From contig JAJKFL010000039.1 of the NCBI GenBank assembly GCA_021186555.1, positions 14,240,733-14,304,732 of the forward strand: a DNA stretch of 64,000 bases, in the 5' to 3' direction. Position 1 is the stretch's first letter, and every line of letters begins with the position of its first letter. The notes under the pieces are model-generated. The model saw only the letters and a program-made list of their open reading frames with translations, had not been told where the DNA came from and did not search any database. Shown here piece by piece: positions 35,157 to 46,459 of the stretch. The position numbers were made by a program, and so were the translations under genes. Source of the DNA: Reticulitermes speratus (lineage: Eukaryota; Arthropoda; Insecta; Blattodea; Rhinotermitidae).

Positions 35157-35501
35157 GAAGAAGAAGGGAATCTAATTAAGAAAAATATTTCACAATATAA
35201 TCTCTTGTTCGTGGCAATCTTTGATTCACAATGATGGAAGTCTTAACTTCACCATTTGAATTGTCGATAAACTGCACGAGACTCTTTGTACCTGTGCTTT
35301 CAGACAAGAAATTTTTTTCACAAAGAAAGTGAAATTTGTTTCTTACAGCGGCATGTATTGCATAATATGGAAAGCCTTAAATAAATCATCTATGTAATAT
35401 TCAATCCAGCGCAAAATCGATCTGATCTCTCCGTTTCCTGCTTTAATTTCACCACTATCTTCATGACACAAACGCACGGAATTAGTGCAGTTTCAACTTA
35501 C

Positions 35502-35586
35502 TCCCAATACTGCAAGCTGGCTGTCTCAGGGTAGTGCTGTTGCCCGCCACACTTCTGTTGCCCCACGACACGTTGCCATCCAGATT
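35502..35586 (-). CDS. SLC6 transporter exon 3 (extracellular loop 2), frame ambiguous
   Basis: Strong acceptor (pyrimidine-rich, TCTCGCAG) and donor GTAAG define 85 bp. To join exon 4 in frame the exon must end ...ASLQYWE(R), but exon 2 ends at phase 0. Entering at phase 0 from this acceptor reads NLDGNVSWGNRSVAGNSTTL with three N-glycosylation sequons, as expected for EL2, then runs out of frame with exon 4. An alternative acceptor (AACAG at 35555-35559) would start the exon at 35554 (53 bp), restore the frame and read KCGGQQHYPETASLQYWE. One of the two is right, or this copy carries a one-base indel. Confidence 0.75.
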
Positions 35587-36074
35587 CTGCGAGACAAGAA
35601 CACAACTGCACCCACTGGCATACTTTGATATCTGTGGGACGTACTAATACTTGTACGGCCTTTGATGGACGGGAAACGTCACCGGATGTACCTCACTGGC
35701 ACAACAAATTCGTACGTGCCCACATATCTAATTAAATGGGCCTTAGACATTTGAAGTTCTTGGATTTTCTTCTTCTTGCGCGTAGACTATCAAACAGTAT
35801 GCCAGTGGTTTAAATGATAATTATAAGACAGATATAATTGTTATGCGTTACGTCTAGAGGTATCAGACAGATACAAGACTGTGTGAGATGCAGACACTCA
35901 TTTAGGTTTTGCGTCTTGTTTGCTTAGGGTAATTAAACCTCTGTGATGAAAGGTGACAGGATATTTTATTTAGCAAGGAATGGAAAAGTAAAAATACACT
36001 AAACTATTGTCTTATATGAGATCTTCTCTGTTTAGGGATTTTACCCAGCGTAGAGTGGTAGTTCCGTGCCGATG

Positions 36075-36118
36075 TTTCGGAAAAACCTACCGGTCCCAAC
36101 TTCAAGGGTCAAACAGTC
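36075..36118 (-). ncRNA. Partial copy of the 58.0-kb hammerhead-like motif
   Basis: On the minus strand CTTGAAG, TTGGGACCGGTAGGTTTTTC and CGAAACATCGGCACGG match one arm of the inverted repeat at 58005-58220. The matching opposite arm is absent here, so it is a solo half-copy. Confidence 0.45.
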
Positions 36119-36207
36119 CACATACTCGTACATACAGACGCCACATGACGTCGTAACCATTTGAAGCACTCGGTGTTTAGATCGAGTATCAACTGGGTGT
36201 TACTCAC

Positions 36208-36380
36208 CATGCGGGAGCCCCTGACGTAGCAAGTGTTCATGTCCGCCCAGCTGGGGTCACACTTGCTCCAAGGGACCTCGGAAGCAAACGACGACACCAT
36301 ATAGAATACAGTGTAGGACATGATGACATTGTAGTAGATGCACACGATTAGAGAAACGGTGACCATGGCACAGCCCACCC
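36208..36380 (-). CDS. SLC6 transporter exon 2 (TM3 and start of EL2)
   Basis: Two bases complete the glycine of exon 1 (A-K-G), then 57 codons: VGCAMVTVSLIVCIYYNVIM, SYTVFYMVSSFASEVPWSKC and DPSWADMNTCYVRGSRM, with GTGAGT donor. G-x-x-x-x-x-x-x-x-x-x-x-x-I-Y-Y-N-V-I-x-x-Y is the TM3 signature; its tyrosines line the substrate site in relatives. The P-W-x-x-C ... C pair matches the conserved EL2 disulfide of SLC6 proteins. The longer open frame upstream of 36380 is intron. Confidence 0.96.
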
Positions 36381-36519
36381 CTACAACATGTATCACAAGA
36401 ATCTGATAATGTAGCGCCCTTTTCACAAGCACAGACTCCATGATTGAAAACACCGGGTAAATAAATTGCTATTATGATATAACTAATTGAAAATTTTACG
36501 TTATTCAAACCGTGTATGT

Positions 36520-37267
36520 TCGCACAATTAATACATCAACCAACACATGCACGTAACAAAATACAGTTCATGACAAGTATTAAACTACCACATGTTTCGG
36601 CACCGGGGTGCCATCATCAGGGAGTTATTTAGAACAAACGAGTACAATTGGTTCTCAATGTTATACACCATCGTCAGAAGCTTTTAGAATTTAAACGAGT
36701 ACAAGCCCAAAACGCTAATCTAGGAATTGTATCGCCCTTATTGGAATGATTAAGATATTAAAGTACTGAAATTCTAAAATACATAAAGTTAATAAGCATA
36801 AAATTACAATGATGTGATATCAGAAGTGAGACGTTTCAGGTATAAGTTTGTATTGTTTACATTCTGTATGGAGTATGCATACACATAAGATAAGGAGTAT
36901 ACTACACCGCCCGACACGACACACTTCACACGCTTCACTGGACGAGACCTCTTCGAATTACGTAAGATCGAGACAGATGTCTGTATGCATACTTCATACA
37001 GAATATAAACAACTACGAACGTATACTTGGAACGGCAAACATTTAATATCACAACATTGTAATTTTATGTTCATTAACTTAGTGTATTTTAGAATTCTAA
37101 TATTTTAATTATTCAAATAAGGGCGACACAGCACCTAGATTAGCATGTTGGGCTTGTACGCCTTTGTTCTAAATAACTCACTTATGATGGCACATGTAAG
37201 AGTTTAATACATGTCTTGAATTACATTTTATTAGGTGCATATGTTGGTTGATATATTAATTGTGCAA
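36520..37267. repeat. Inverted-repeat element with hammerhead motif (family of 62378-63985)
   Basis: Ends GCACAATTAATACATCAACC and, reversed, GCACAATTAATATATCAACC. The arms (about 36520-36890 and 36970-37267) are diverged reverse complements and align with the arms of the 1.6-kb element at 62.4 kb. The left arm carries, on the minus strand at 36594-36620, CTGATGA, the hairpin TGGCACCCCGGTGCC, and GAAACATGT. The right-arm copy has lost most of stem II. The centre keeps a remnant (GAGACAGATGTCTGTATGC) of the tandem unit seen at 62.7 kb. It sits 140 bp upstream of exon 2. Confidence 0.82.
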
Positions 37268-37663
37268 GTAACTAATTGAAGTCACTTGTAACTTCCATAT
37301 GGTTTCCATAAGGAAGACTGTATTGTGGTCTGATATGTACTTTAAACGCTTGTACGTACAATACAGGGTCATACTTAAAAGGCAGCTGTGTTTGCTCAGG
37401 AATGGGAACGAGAATAATCGAGTGCGAAGAGTTAGTGTTGTGGAACTGGACAGCATAACAACTACATTGTTATATGTCGTAGTTCACTTGGTATAGAGAA
37501 GATAAAATTGTGTGAAAGCAAACAATAGAGACAACGGCCAGAAACAGTATAGAAATGATTTATGGCGGCACTGTAAAAATACAGAAAACAAACACCAACA
37601 CTACACACTTAATGGAAACAGGTGAACCTGCTCCCCACCATGCCATGAATACATGTAGGGCTA

Positions 37664-37907
37664 CATAGGCATAGCTACACTCTTTTGTTAACCTCGGCAC
37701 TAGATGGTGGTGAGTGATCACCTTACGGCCCTACGCTTTACACCCGAGGAAAGAACCCCCGGTACCCATTGAAGAGGAGGCTGGGTGGGCCCCATTACCG
37801 GAATGAAAGCTTTGTGGAACAGAAAAATCCCTTTGCTCCACCGGCATCGAACCCTGAATGACCCTGCACCTATTCTAGTCACTACAGCAACTACGCTATC
37901 TCGGTTC
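37664..37907 (-). repeat. tRNA-derived SINE, family C
   Basis: Diverged copy; AACCTCGGCACTAGATGGTG, CCGGTACCCATTG and AGGCTGGGTGGGCCCC match the body at 6835-7100, with a decayed tRNA-like head at the 37907 end. Confidence 0.7.
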
Positions 37908-37909
37908 CT

Positions 37910-39040
37910 CAACTTAATATAAACGGTCCCCAAAAATTATTCGTAATTCCAATCAAAAGGAACGCCAAATTTTCATTACGCAACCGAAAAATGGTAATTG
38001 ATATTGCTTTTGTTTAATTACTACTGTGTGGCTTACGTTAATAAATTTATTGAAAAGATGCTTCAGTATCGCCAACGTTTACTGTCAGTTTTGTTTTAAA
38101 ACACGCTATTCGGACTGAACTGAAATTCACTGGAACACTGTCAGGAACAAAAATACGTACATGGAAGAGCGACAGCTTTAAGAGACGCAGTATTACGGTT
38201 GGTCTATAAAGGAACGCTCAGACGAATAAGTGTTGGTATCAATTTGTGTCTCGTCAGGAGAATTCAGGACAAAATCGTTATATAAAACAGAGACAAACCT
38301 TCCCAAAATGTTGAAAAGCCCATACATTTGGAAACAACAGCAACAAATCAGATTTGTGTTCTTTATGGTATCCTGAGCTTATCAAATTACGGGAAAGTCT
38401 TCAGATTATTTCAAACCAACTGATGCACAAAGATGCACGGTGGTAATAACGTGAAATTTACGGGAAAGTCTGTTACCATAAGGTTCAGAATCTCGTTTCA
38501 TGTTCAATCCTAAAACAAGAACATTAAAGTATAGAACACTATAATGTAATATCCTGTCGCATATACGGCTAGGTATAAAATGGCCACAGAAAGCGAGAGG
38601 CCTAGATTGAGGATGCTGGGAAACAGGATGCTAAGGATAACATGTCCCTAAGAGAGATTAAGTAGCAGGAGAATGGACAAATCTCCATACGAGGAGCATC
38701 TTGACTAGTAAATATATGTAAGGTGATAAATCAAGAAGGAAGAATGGGAAAGGAACATAGCCACATGGGAAGGTAAAAACTGCAGAAGGAAAACATGAAA
38801 AAAAGGAAGGAACATATTTTGGAAACTGGTTAATGGATGAGATGACATTATTAAAACGGAGTTTCAAGAAATAGGTTGTGTGTGTGTGTTTGTGTTTGTG
38901 TAGGATTGGAATTCAACTGAAATTATGGGATCCATAAAAGGCAGGAAATTTCTTGATCGTACTGTAGTAATCTCGTGGATAACTTTTGCGACAACAAACG
39001 CGTACATGCAGGAATGGTAGCAGCAAAGGAACAACTTGGA
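37910..39040. other. Intron 1 sequence, no gene or recognised repeat
   Basis: I see no conserved coding segment. A (GT)n-like run occurs at 38876-38900. Frames near 38658-38867 are A-rich by-products. Confidence 0.4.
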
Positions 39041-39045
39041 ATATC

Positions 39046-39851
39046 TGTATACTGACAAACAGTCCACACAATTCGTATGGCTATTATATCTGTATACTGA
39101 CAAACAGTCCACACAATTCGTATGGCTATTATATCTGTATACTGACAAACAGTCCACACAATTCGTATGGCTATTATATCTGTATACTGACAAACAGTCC
39201 ACACAATTCGTATGGCTATTATATCTGTATACTGACAAACAGGTCACACACATTCGTATGGCTATTATATCTGTATACTGACAAACAGGTCACACACATT
39301 CGTATGGCTATTATATCTGTATACTGACAAACAGGCCACACAATTCGTATGGCTATTATATCTGTATACTGACAAACAGGTCACACATATTCGTATGGCT
39401 ATTATATCTGTATACTGATAAACAGGTCACACACATTCGTATGGCTATTATATCTGTATACTGACAAACAGGTCACACACATTCGTATGGCTATTATATC
39501 TGTATACTGACAAACAGGTCACACACATTCGTATGGCTATTATATCTGTATACTGACAAACAGGTCACACACATTCGTATGGCTATTATATCTGTATACT
39601 GACAAACAGGCCACACAATTCGTATGGCTATTATATCTGTATACTGACAAACAGGTCACACATATTCGTATGGCTATTATATCTGTATACTGATAAACAG
39701 GTCACACATATTCGTATGGCTATTATATCTGTATACTGACAAACAGGTCACACACATTCGTATGGCTATTATATCTGTATACTGACAAACAGGTCACACA
39801 CATTCGTATGGCTATTATATCTGTATACTGACAAACAGGTCACACACATTT
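39046..39851. repeat. 45/46-bp minisatellite, 18 units, beside SLC6 exon 1
   Basis: Units begin TGTATACTGACAAACAG at 39046, 39091, 39136, 39181, 39226, 39272 and so on to 39822. Two unit types alternate: a 45-bp form with (T/G)CCACACAATTCG and a 46-bp form with GTCACACA(C/T)ATTCG. Because 45 is divisible by three, the array keeps long open frames (CQYTDI-type repeats), which are artefacts. The array ends ~15 bp from the splice donor of exon 1. Confidence 0.95.
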
Positions 39852-39865
39852 TTCCTTCCACTAAC

Positions 39866-39997
39866 CTTTCGCAATGGGGCAGCAGTTCCAGAGTGCCAAC
39901 GGGCCGACACCGCCGAACTGACCCACTGCTAATTCTAGGAAGTACATGGGCTTGCCTGCCAGAGCCAGCATGATGAGGTAAGGGATCAAGAAGGCAC
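39866..39997 (-). CDS. SLC6 transporter exon 1 of those found (end of TM1, TM2)
   Basis: After GTCCACAG, two bases complete a glycine, then 43 codons read AFLIPYLIMLALAGKPMYFL, ELAVGQFGGVGPLALWNCCP and IAK plus one base, with GTTAGT donor. G-A-F-x-I-P-Y and G-x-P-x-x-x-x-E-x-x-x-G-Q-F are the strongest SLC6 signatures, marking the end of TM1 and TM2. The preceding exon, with the N-terminus and the sodium-site residues of TM1 (usual wording N-x-W-R-F-P-Y), was not found up to 64000. The substrate class cannot be assigned without it. Confidence 0.97.
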
Positions 39998-40292
39998 CTG
40001 TGGACAACACAACACATACTACATATCCGATCATGTACAGCACGTCCAATGTCTGCCTACTAACACAGGCCCACTCAACCATAGCTCGCAGGTAACATGC
40101 CGCTCGCGACGCAGTGCTATGTTGCCCGCGGAGACATTTGAAATGAGAAAACGTATTTTAAGCTTTTCCCTGGCAAAGCCGGGATAAAAGGCAGAGATAA
40201 TTTTAAAAACTTGTAAGCTGTTTAGATATGGAGACATATATTACATTATTAATTTATTTTCTAAAAATGTGCTAAAAATAGCAACCCCCCCC

Positions 40293-40310
40293 CCCCCCCA
40301 GCCTGGGTTG
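40293..40310. repeat. Poly-C run
   Basis: Seventeen or so consecutive C; length may be unreliable in an assembly. Confidence 0.9.
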
Positions 40311-40439
40311 TGAATTGCAATTTCTTAAATAAATTTTTTCCATTGTTACCAGCGTATTTTTCATTGCACATCATGTACTGAAAATAAACACGTAAAATTA
40401 TACATATAAATTTATGTATACTTATTCATTCTTCATTCT

Positions 40440-40444
40440 GTGTA

Positions 40445-40478
<34 letters not shown>

Positions 40479-42125
40479 TACTGCAATTGGGGTTTCACCC
40501 GGTGGCAGTAGTCCTTACACTAGTACACACAATACAAATGGAAATATAATATACATAAAAGTAACAATACAAAACAAACTATACACAATTAAAAAAAAAT
40601 ACATACAGTAAATACAAGTACACACATTAGAACACCGTACACACATTACAAAAACATCCACACCTTAACAAAAACATCCACACCTTAACAAAACATCCAC
40701 ACCTTACAAAAACACCCACACACAATACAAAAAAACACACGCACATTACAAAAACACCCACACACAAAACAAAAAACACGCACATTACAAAAACACCCAC
40801 ACATTAAATAATCTCAATACGTTAGAGTATCCTCAGTATAAAGTCAGACCAAAGTACATGATACTTTTATCCCCAAGAACTTAATTCACTTCACTTCACT
40901 TCGAAACCAAAACACTTCACTTCACATCACTTCACGCCCCTTCACTTCACATCACTTCCCTTATTTCCATTTAATCCCCACTTAAAAACCCTTAGCTTGT
41001 AATTACTTTCTTGACCCTCTTTCTAAAAGTGCTTAATTTACAGGGGAAAGTCGCTAGTGCGCCAGGAGGTAATTGGTTCCAGCTTTTTATGGTCCTATAT
41101 ACAAAGGAATATTTACCAACATCGGTTCATTGTTTCCTAGTCCTAATTTTCCAACTATGATCGTCTCTACCAGGTAGCATGGTTTTAGTAGTCTATCCCA
41201 GTGGTATTCAACCTTTTTTTCTCGCGTACCCCCACATATAATTTCTCTTCAACTTTGTACCCCTAAAGTTGTTGGTGCATAATTCAAGTTATACATAGTC
41301 TATAATCTACATCTAAAATAAGTTAAATAAGTTACATCCAAAATAATGTATTAAATAATAAGTTTTAAATGAGAAAAAGGAGAATCAAGCTATTAAATAA
41401 CAAATATATTATTGCCTATCATATAAAAATTAATAAAGTAACAAAGGTATTTTAGCAAAGCAAAATTATATGCACTATGTGGAATAAAATGAAACTAGCC
41501 GCCCAGATAAGAATCGCATAAAAGAGAGAGAGAGAAAATGGCGCTCCCAAATCGCATGTCCTTACGTCCGGGTCTCTTGTGGCTAACCCTAAATCTGGCC
41601 CTGATTATTCAGTGTTTATCATGAAATAATATATTTATTTTTTTAATTTTACGTACCCCCTAAGATGTCTTCGCGTACCCCCGGGGGTACGCGTACCCCA
41701 GGTTGAATACTACTGGTCTATCCCCTATCGTTTTCCAAGCCCGTCCCTCGGTGTATGCTTTGAAAGGAGCGCATATTCGGGCTATCGCTCTACGCTGTGC
41801 CAATGTTTCCCAACCCGATTCATTTGTATTATTTGCAAATTTTGCCGCTCTCTTTTGCAGCGATTCAAAGCGTTTACCTGACCTTCTGTGTATGGGTCCC
41901 AACACACCGCTCCATACTCAAGTATTGGTCTCACTAGTGCCGTATAAGTAAACGTTTCGTATTATTATTTACCCTTTTGAGTATACGCATTACGAAATAA
42001 AGAGCCTTCCATGCTTTTCTTAGTGTATGATTTACATGATCTGCCCAGCTTAGATCGCTGCGTATAATTATTCCTATTGAATTTCGTGCTGCCCGCATGT
42101 AGTCTAGATTTTTCCGAAGTTGCCC
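40440..42125 (-). pseudogene. Jockey/CR1-like non-LTR retrotransposon 3' part, interrupted by a hAT MITE
   Basis: Minus-strand frames read IRSDLSWADHVNHTLRKAWK then RPILEYGAVCWDPYTEGQ, KRAAKFANNTNESGWETLAQ and, beyond the MITE, VGKYSFVYRTIKSWNQLPPG and FPCKLSTFRKRVKKVI before a stop near 41010. This is the C-terminal part of a LINE reverse-transcriptase protein. Frameshifts occur between the blocks. A repetitive 3' UTR (GAAGTGAAGTG and TTTTGTAATGTG-type repeats at 40620-40960) and an (AAT)n tail at 40449-40478 complete the 3' end. Confidence 0.85.
41199..41715. mobile_element. hAT-type MITE, 517 bp, nested in the LINE fragment
   Basis: The ends CAGTGGTATTCAACCTTTTT and AGGTTGAATACTACTG are inverted repeats of hAT type. 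The identical 8-bp direct repeat GTCTATCC lies on both sides (41191-41198 and 41716-41723). Removing the element and one repeat rejoins the surrounding LINE reading frame (GDR...), confirming the insertion order. A second internal inverted pair, CTCGCGTACCCCC, lies close to each end. Confidence 0.94.
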
Positions 42126-42694
42126 GCATCACATAAAAGGTTGAGCAGGCCTGGTATGAAACAACACATACGACGAGGACAGGAGAATGCAGTGAGTACT
42201 TTCAAGAGATAAAACTTCTGACTGATATTCGGGAGATGCAGGTTCGAGTATCCCCATTCTGAATGTTCTAGCTTTCGTTACCTTCCAGGAAAATTCTGGG
42301 ATAGCGCCTCAAAGTAGGTAAAGATCGCATCCTTGTACTTTCTTTTCAATTCACTAATCCATACAATCCACTAGCCTAATCCATACTCAAGACTATAATT
42401 CGACAACATACAATCTCAGATACAGACCGTGTCTTTAAATAAACCACAAAAAATAAGACCAGTGGAGGAATTGATCTTGGCTCATTTCAAGGTACAGTCC
42501 TACCATTCGTCTGCAAGTTGAGGAGACAGAAATAACTTCATTTACAAGTGCTCAGACTGGGCTTCGAAATGGGGCACCTCGAAAACAAAGAGCATTACCG
42601 CTTTTTAATTATATCTTATTATGAAAAGAAATTTCTGTAAATGTAACTCCGTATATTTCCACGGCAATGCGTAAATTAAATTATTCAAAAGCCA

Positions 42695-42930
42695 TCAGTA
42701 ACTGGCTCCATGAAGCAGGACCCTTCTTGAGCAGCTAATGCAACAAATGCCCTGCTTTTTAAATCCCGCAGTTTCATTACCATGTTCACCAATGCCAACC
42801 ACTGGATCCTACTAAAATTTTTGAGCCCAGCATTCACTTCCTATTATTTTAATACCTATTAATATTATCCTTCCATCTATACTTACGTCTTCCGAGTGGT
42901 CTTTTCCCTGTACATTTACCGACACAAAAA
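42695..42930 (-). pseudogene. LINE 3' end, diverged copy (family of 29706-30040)
   Basis: The plus strand shows CTCCATGAAGCAGGACCCTTCTTGAGCAGCTAATG, the reversed 3' terminus of this LINE family, followed by diverged reverse-transcriptase-tail sequence. No intact frame. Confidence 0.6.
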
Positions 42931-43220
42931 TTTTAAATGTCTCATTTTATCGATCCGTGCTACACTATTATCCTATTTCATGAACATTACAATTATGAGG
43001 CTGCTCGTTATAGTTAAATTTGATTTTTGAAGAGGTTTCTTTCACTGATCTTCACGATTTAAAATATCCATGCCACAACAGCCGGTAGTTTCAAGCGAGA
43101 TGAAAAGGGTTAAACACAACACCACGCAGCTCCGTAATGATGCGTGGTGCGGAGCAACATGTGAATGCCATGTCTATTTTGACGTTAGGACAATCACAAC
43201 GATGGATTAAAGGTAAAGTT

Positions 43221-43486
43221 CACCCCATAAACTGCAGTGAAAGCACAGACGGGGAGTAGAGGTATATCTCTACTCTTTCTTTAACATCGGCGCTAGATGT
43301 GGATGGGTGGCTAACGCCACACTCCACCACTTTACCTCCGGGAATGACCCGGTACCCATTTTATAAAAGGCAGGGTGGGCCCCCAGGGCCGGTCTGGACG
43401 GGTGCGGAAAATCTCGCCCATACCGGGGTTTGATCTCCGGATCGTCCAGCCCGCAGAGAGTCGCTATACCGACTACACTATTCCGG
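43221..43486 (-). repeat. tRNA-derived SINE, family C
   Basis: Complete copy on the minus strand: head CCGGAATAGTGTAGTCGG, B-box-like GGAGATCAAACCCCGGT, and body AGGCAGGGTGGGCCC-type sequence. Confidence 0.75.
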
Positions 43487-43639
43487 GGAATAACAGATAA
43501 CATTTTGAATATAAACATTTATTAGTTTCCTCCAACTTTACTCCAAATTTTTTAATTCCTTTCTTCACTTCACCAATCTCTCTACTACGGTTTCAAATAA
43601 TTTCTGACTTTATCTCCCTGTCCTGATTTTTCACTTGTT

Positions 43640-43870
43640 TCGATATTTAGTCACTCATGTCCTGCTCCGCTGGTGGCCCCGATTTTACCTCCACTCCTCC
43701 CACTACCAACATCACCATCAACACTATTCCCATATACCATCTTGCACTTTCCACCTTCTTGCTCCCGGATATATGCTTCCATGTCCATATTCCCATGGCT
43801 GTGCTAATGCTGGCCCGGCAGAATTCAATGCCCACACAAATTCTCCACTGCTGCGGAAGCATGTCCGCTT
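43640..43870 (-). pseudogene. Possible non-LTR retrotransposon N-terminal fragment with decayed 2A-like motif
   Basis: The minus-strand frame ends MLVVGGVEVKSGPPAEQ. Several LINE and related ORFs begin with a hydrophobic run followed by G-D-V-E-x-N-P-G-P, a 2A-like sequence; here it is degraded to G-G-V-E-V-K-S-G-P. No other domain is visible, so the call is tentative. Confidence 0.45.
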
Positions 43871-43989
43871 TCTACCGCCGCTTGGACTCAACTATCAGTG
43901 AGAAACACAAAATTACAAAGCACAAAACACAGGTTGCTGCAGCCGCTAACACCGTTTTTTGCAGTCCGCAGCTGGTGTAAAATTGTTAA

Positions 43990-45090
43990 CCAATAACCAA
44001 TTTCAAAAATTGGTTCCTTAATTACATCCTTTTATTATCACTGACAATAATGTTGCTCTCTCGGCCTCTCCTCCTATTTTTCTACTATGATATTGCCACT
44101 GACATCTGACTTCATATAAAAAATTTTCCTTTATTTCTTAAGTCAGACACCTTCATGTACAGCGAACCGCTAGCTGCCCTATCTCTCTGTCTCCGAACCA
44201 TTCAGAAGCACGTGAATGGCATTCTCTTCAGCTCGACAGAGTGGTCATTCCCCCCTCCTCCTACTCCTTAACCCCCTTAATTTGCAAATCCCAGTTCTGA
44301 AAAATGCTAGTCCGCTCTTCTCATTTCTCTTACAAAACATTACATAATCCTCCCTTCCCCACCGAGCTTTAATTTCAGAATACAAAACGAGTGAACATTT
44401 AACATTAATCGTAATGTTTTCCATGTTGTCCGTGCATTATACAGTCCAACAAAACGACCCTGTAATCTTACAAATCTTGTCGAATCATTGACCGCATTTG
44501 CCTTCAATAATATTTCCCCCGTATTCTTGTAAATCTTTGTTTTTGTCTGTTGGGCATTTATGATGTTAATGTTTTCCATGTTTTCCTTTCATTAGTCGAT
44601 CACTGACATTCGATAGGACCTTCTGCCTTCGTATGTCTTTAAGTCTCGAGTCTGATAATACTAATCAGCGACTCTGTTTCTCTCATTTGGGTTATGACAA
44701 ACAAATCACAAACCAAATTTGTCTAGCTCCTACTTTAAAGACAGGTAAAAAATAAAACTGTATCTGGCCCAGACTATCATCTTTACATGGAACGAATAAC
44801 GGGCCATTCGTAGTTTGACGAAAGCCCAAAGGTGGGAGGACTTGCCTAGGTCATTACCGCAAGCGACACGAAGAAGTTTAATAACTATGCGGAGTGTCTT
44901 CTTGGAGGTGAAAACAGAGTATTTTAAATATCATTTGTATAGTTTCGTATGTAAAAGCGCTGTAGGTTTCCAAATAAAACAGATAAGTCATGTAACACAT
45001 GGTAGCGTATCTGAGAATAATCGATAAAGATCGTAACATCGATATCGTTAAATGTAAAGATAAATAACAGCTGTGCCGTGTACATCATGA
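43990..45090. other. No recognised gene
   Basis: A minus-strand frame at 44340-44579 and a plus-strand frame at 44815-45027 have no motif I recognise. The region may contain further degraded LINE sequence but I cannot support it. Confidence 0.35.
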
Positions 45091-45096
45091 AGCCAT

Positions 45097-45300
45097 GTGA
45101 GGGAATGGAAGCACAGCCCCATGAATCCTTGATCGCGGCACTAGACGGTGGTCAATGGTCAGCTTAACGCCTTGGCCGCTTTACTCCCGGGGAAAGAGAC
45201 CCTGACATCCACTGAATAGGAGACTGGGTGCGCCATAGAGCCGGTCTGTCACTTAGGAGGAAAGACAAATCACTTGCCTCTTTTGGAAATCGAAGAACGA
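45097..45300 (-). repeat. SINE family C, diverged and truncated
   Basis: GCACTAGACGGTGGTCAATGG and GGGGAAAGAGACCCTGACAT match the family body; the tRNA-like head is missing or unrecognisable. Confidence 0.6.
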
Positions 45301-46129
45301 TTTCTCGACCCCAGCAGACCGCGCGGTGCGTGGGGCTCCAAGGGTCAGAGGTGTCCCAAAACATATAGAAAAATAGTACATTTTGTGGGTTATTTCGGTC
45401 TGGATTCCATTCTTCTGACAGAGTGTAGTATTATGAGAGACGTAGGGGCAACTTCGCTAATAATTACAGAGGCCCCCGATTATCGAGTCACGGGGGCCCC
45501 GACAGGTTATCAACGCCATCTACGACTGAAACATTCTGAAGATGGACGAGGTAATGAGTGGTCTAAAAATAAATGTACAGAGGGGAACAAGCATAAAGTG
45601 GAGTGCCGCAAATAAATACACAAGGCACACAAAGATACAGGCAAGGAACTACTTGTCTGTCGATATGAAGTTTACTAATTAAGTGACGGAGACTGGCTGA
45701 AGCACGGTAGCGTTTATGTGGACAAGAATCAGTTGCAAAATTTATCAAGCAAACGAAATATATCGTTTTTCGTTTTTTTTATGAATGGATAAACTGGAAT
45801 AATAACGGGTAGGTTGTCTTGTCAATGTGTGTGCTCGACCGTGCGTTCCATCTGCGAAACCGCTAAAAGGATTTCAATTACATTTGTTATTATTGGTATG
45901 CACCAAAACATTTCGGAGGAATTTAATTTTGACTCGTATTGGTAGATACAAGTATGACCCACAATTTACGTGAACCTCAAATAGAACACCATCAATAACC
46001 TATTTTCAAAAACAGTTCATCAAACAAACGATTTGTGCATGAGCACAAACACAATAATTCGAGGGGACGTCTGTTTTAAATTGTGCTTTAGGCCTACATA
46101 TAAAGTTAAAAGTAAAGCTGTCCCTGTGC

Positions 46130-46258
46130 ACGCCGCAAAGGCATATAGGGGGAATGGAGATATAACTCCACACATTCTTAACCTCGGCACTACATTGAGG
46201 TAAGTGGTTAGCCTCATGTCCCTGCCGCTTTACCTCCAGAGCAAGAGCCCCCCGGTAA
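46130..46258 (-). repeat. SINE family C, 3' body fragment
   Basis: AACCTCGGCACTACATTGAG and CAAGAGCCCCCCGGTAA match the body; the copy lacks the head. Confidence 0.6.
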
Positions 46259-46459
46259 ATATTGAGTTTATACGAGTTTGTGGATTATTTTCGACACCGT
46301 CCGGATCTCAGACTGCATAGTTCGAAACGTATGATGAGGGATGAATGACGGACTGCAGAAGCTTTGGACAGAAGCAGTCGCGCTTTAGTCGAGCACTATC
46401 CACAAGTTGCCTGGCGGATCTGAGGAAAACCACGATAAACCTAAGTCAGGATATCTGAT

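Noticed and set aside
38864-39327. Repeat protein encoded in the 45-bp array (both strands open)
   Set aside because: A 45-bp unit keeps any stop-free frame open. Frames are open on both strands, low complexity and inside an intron.
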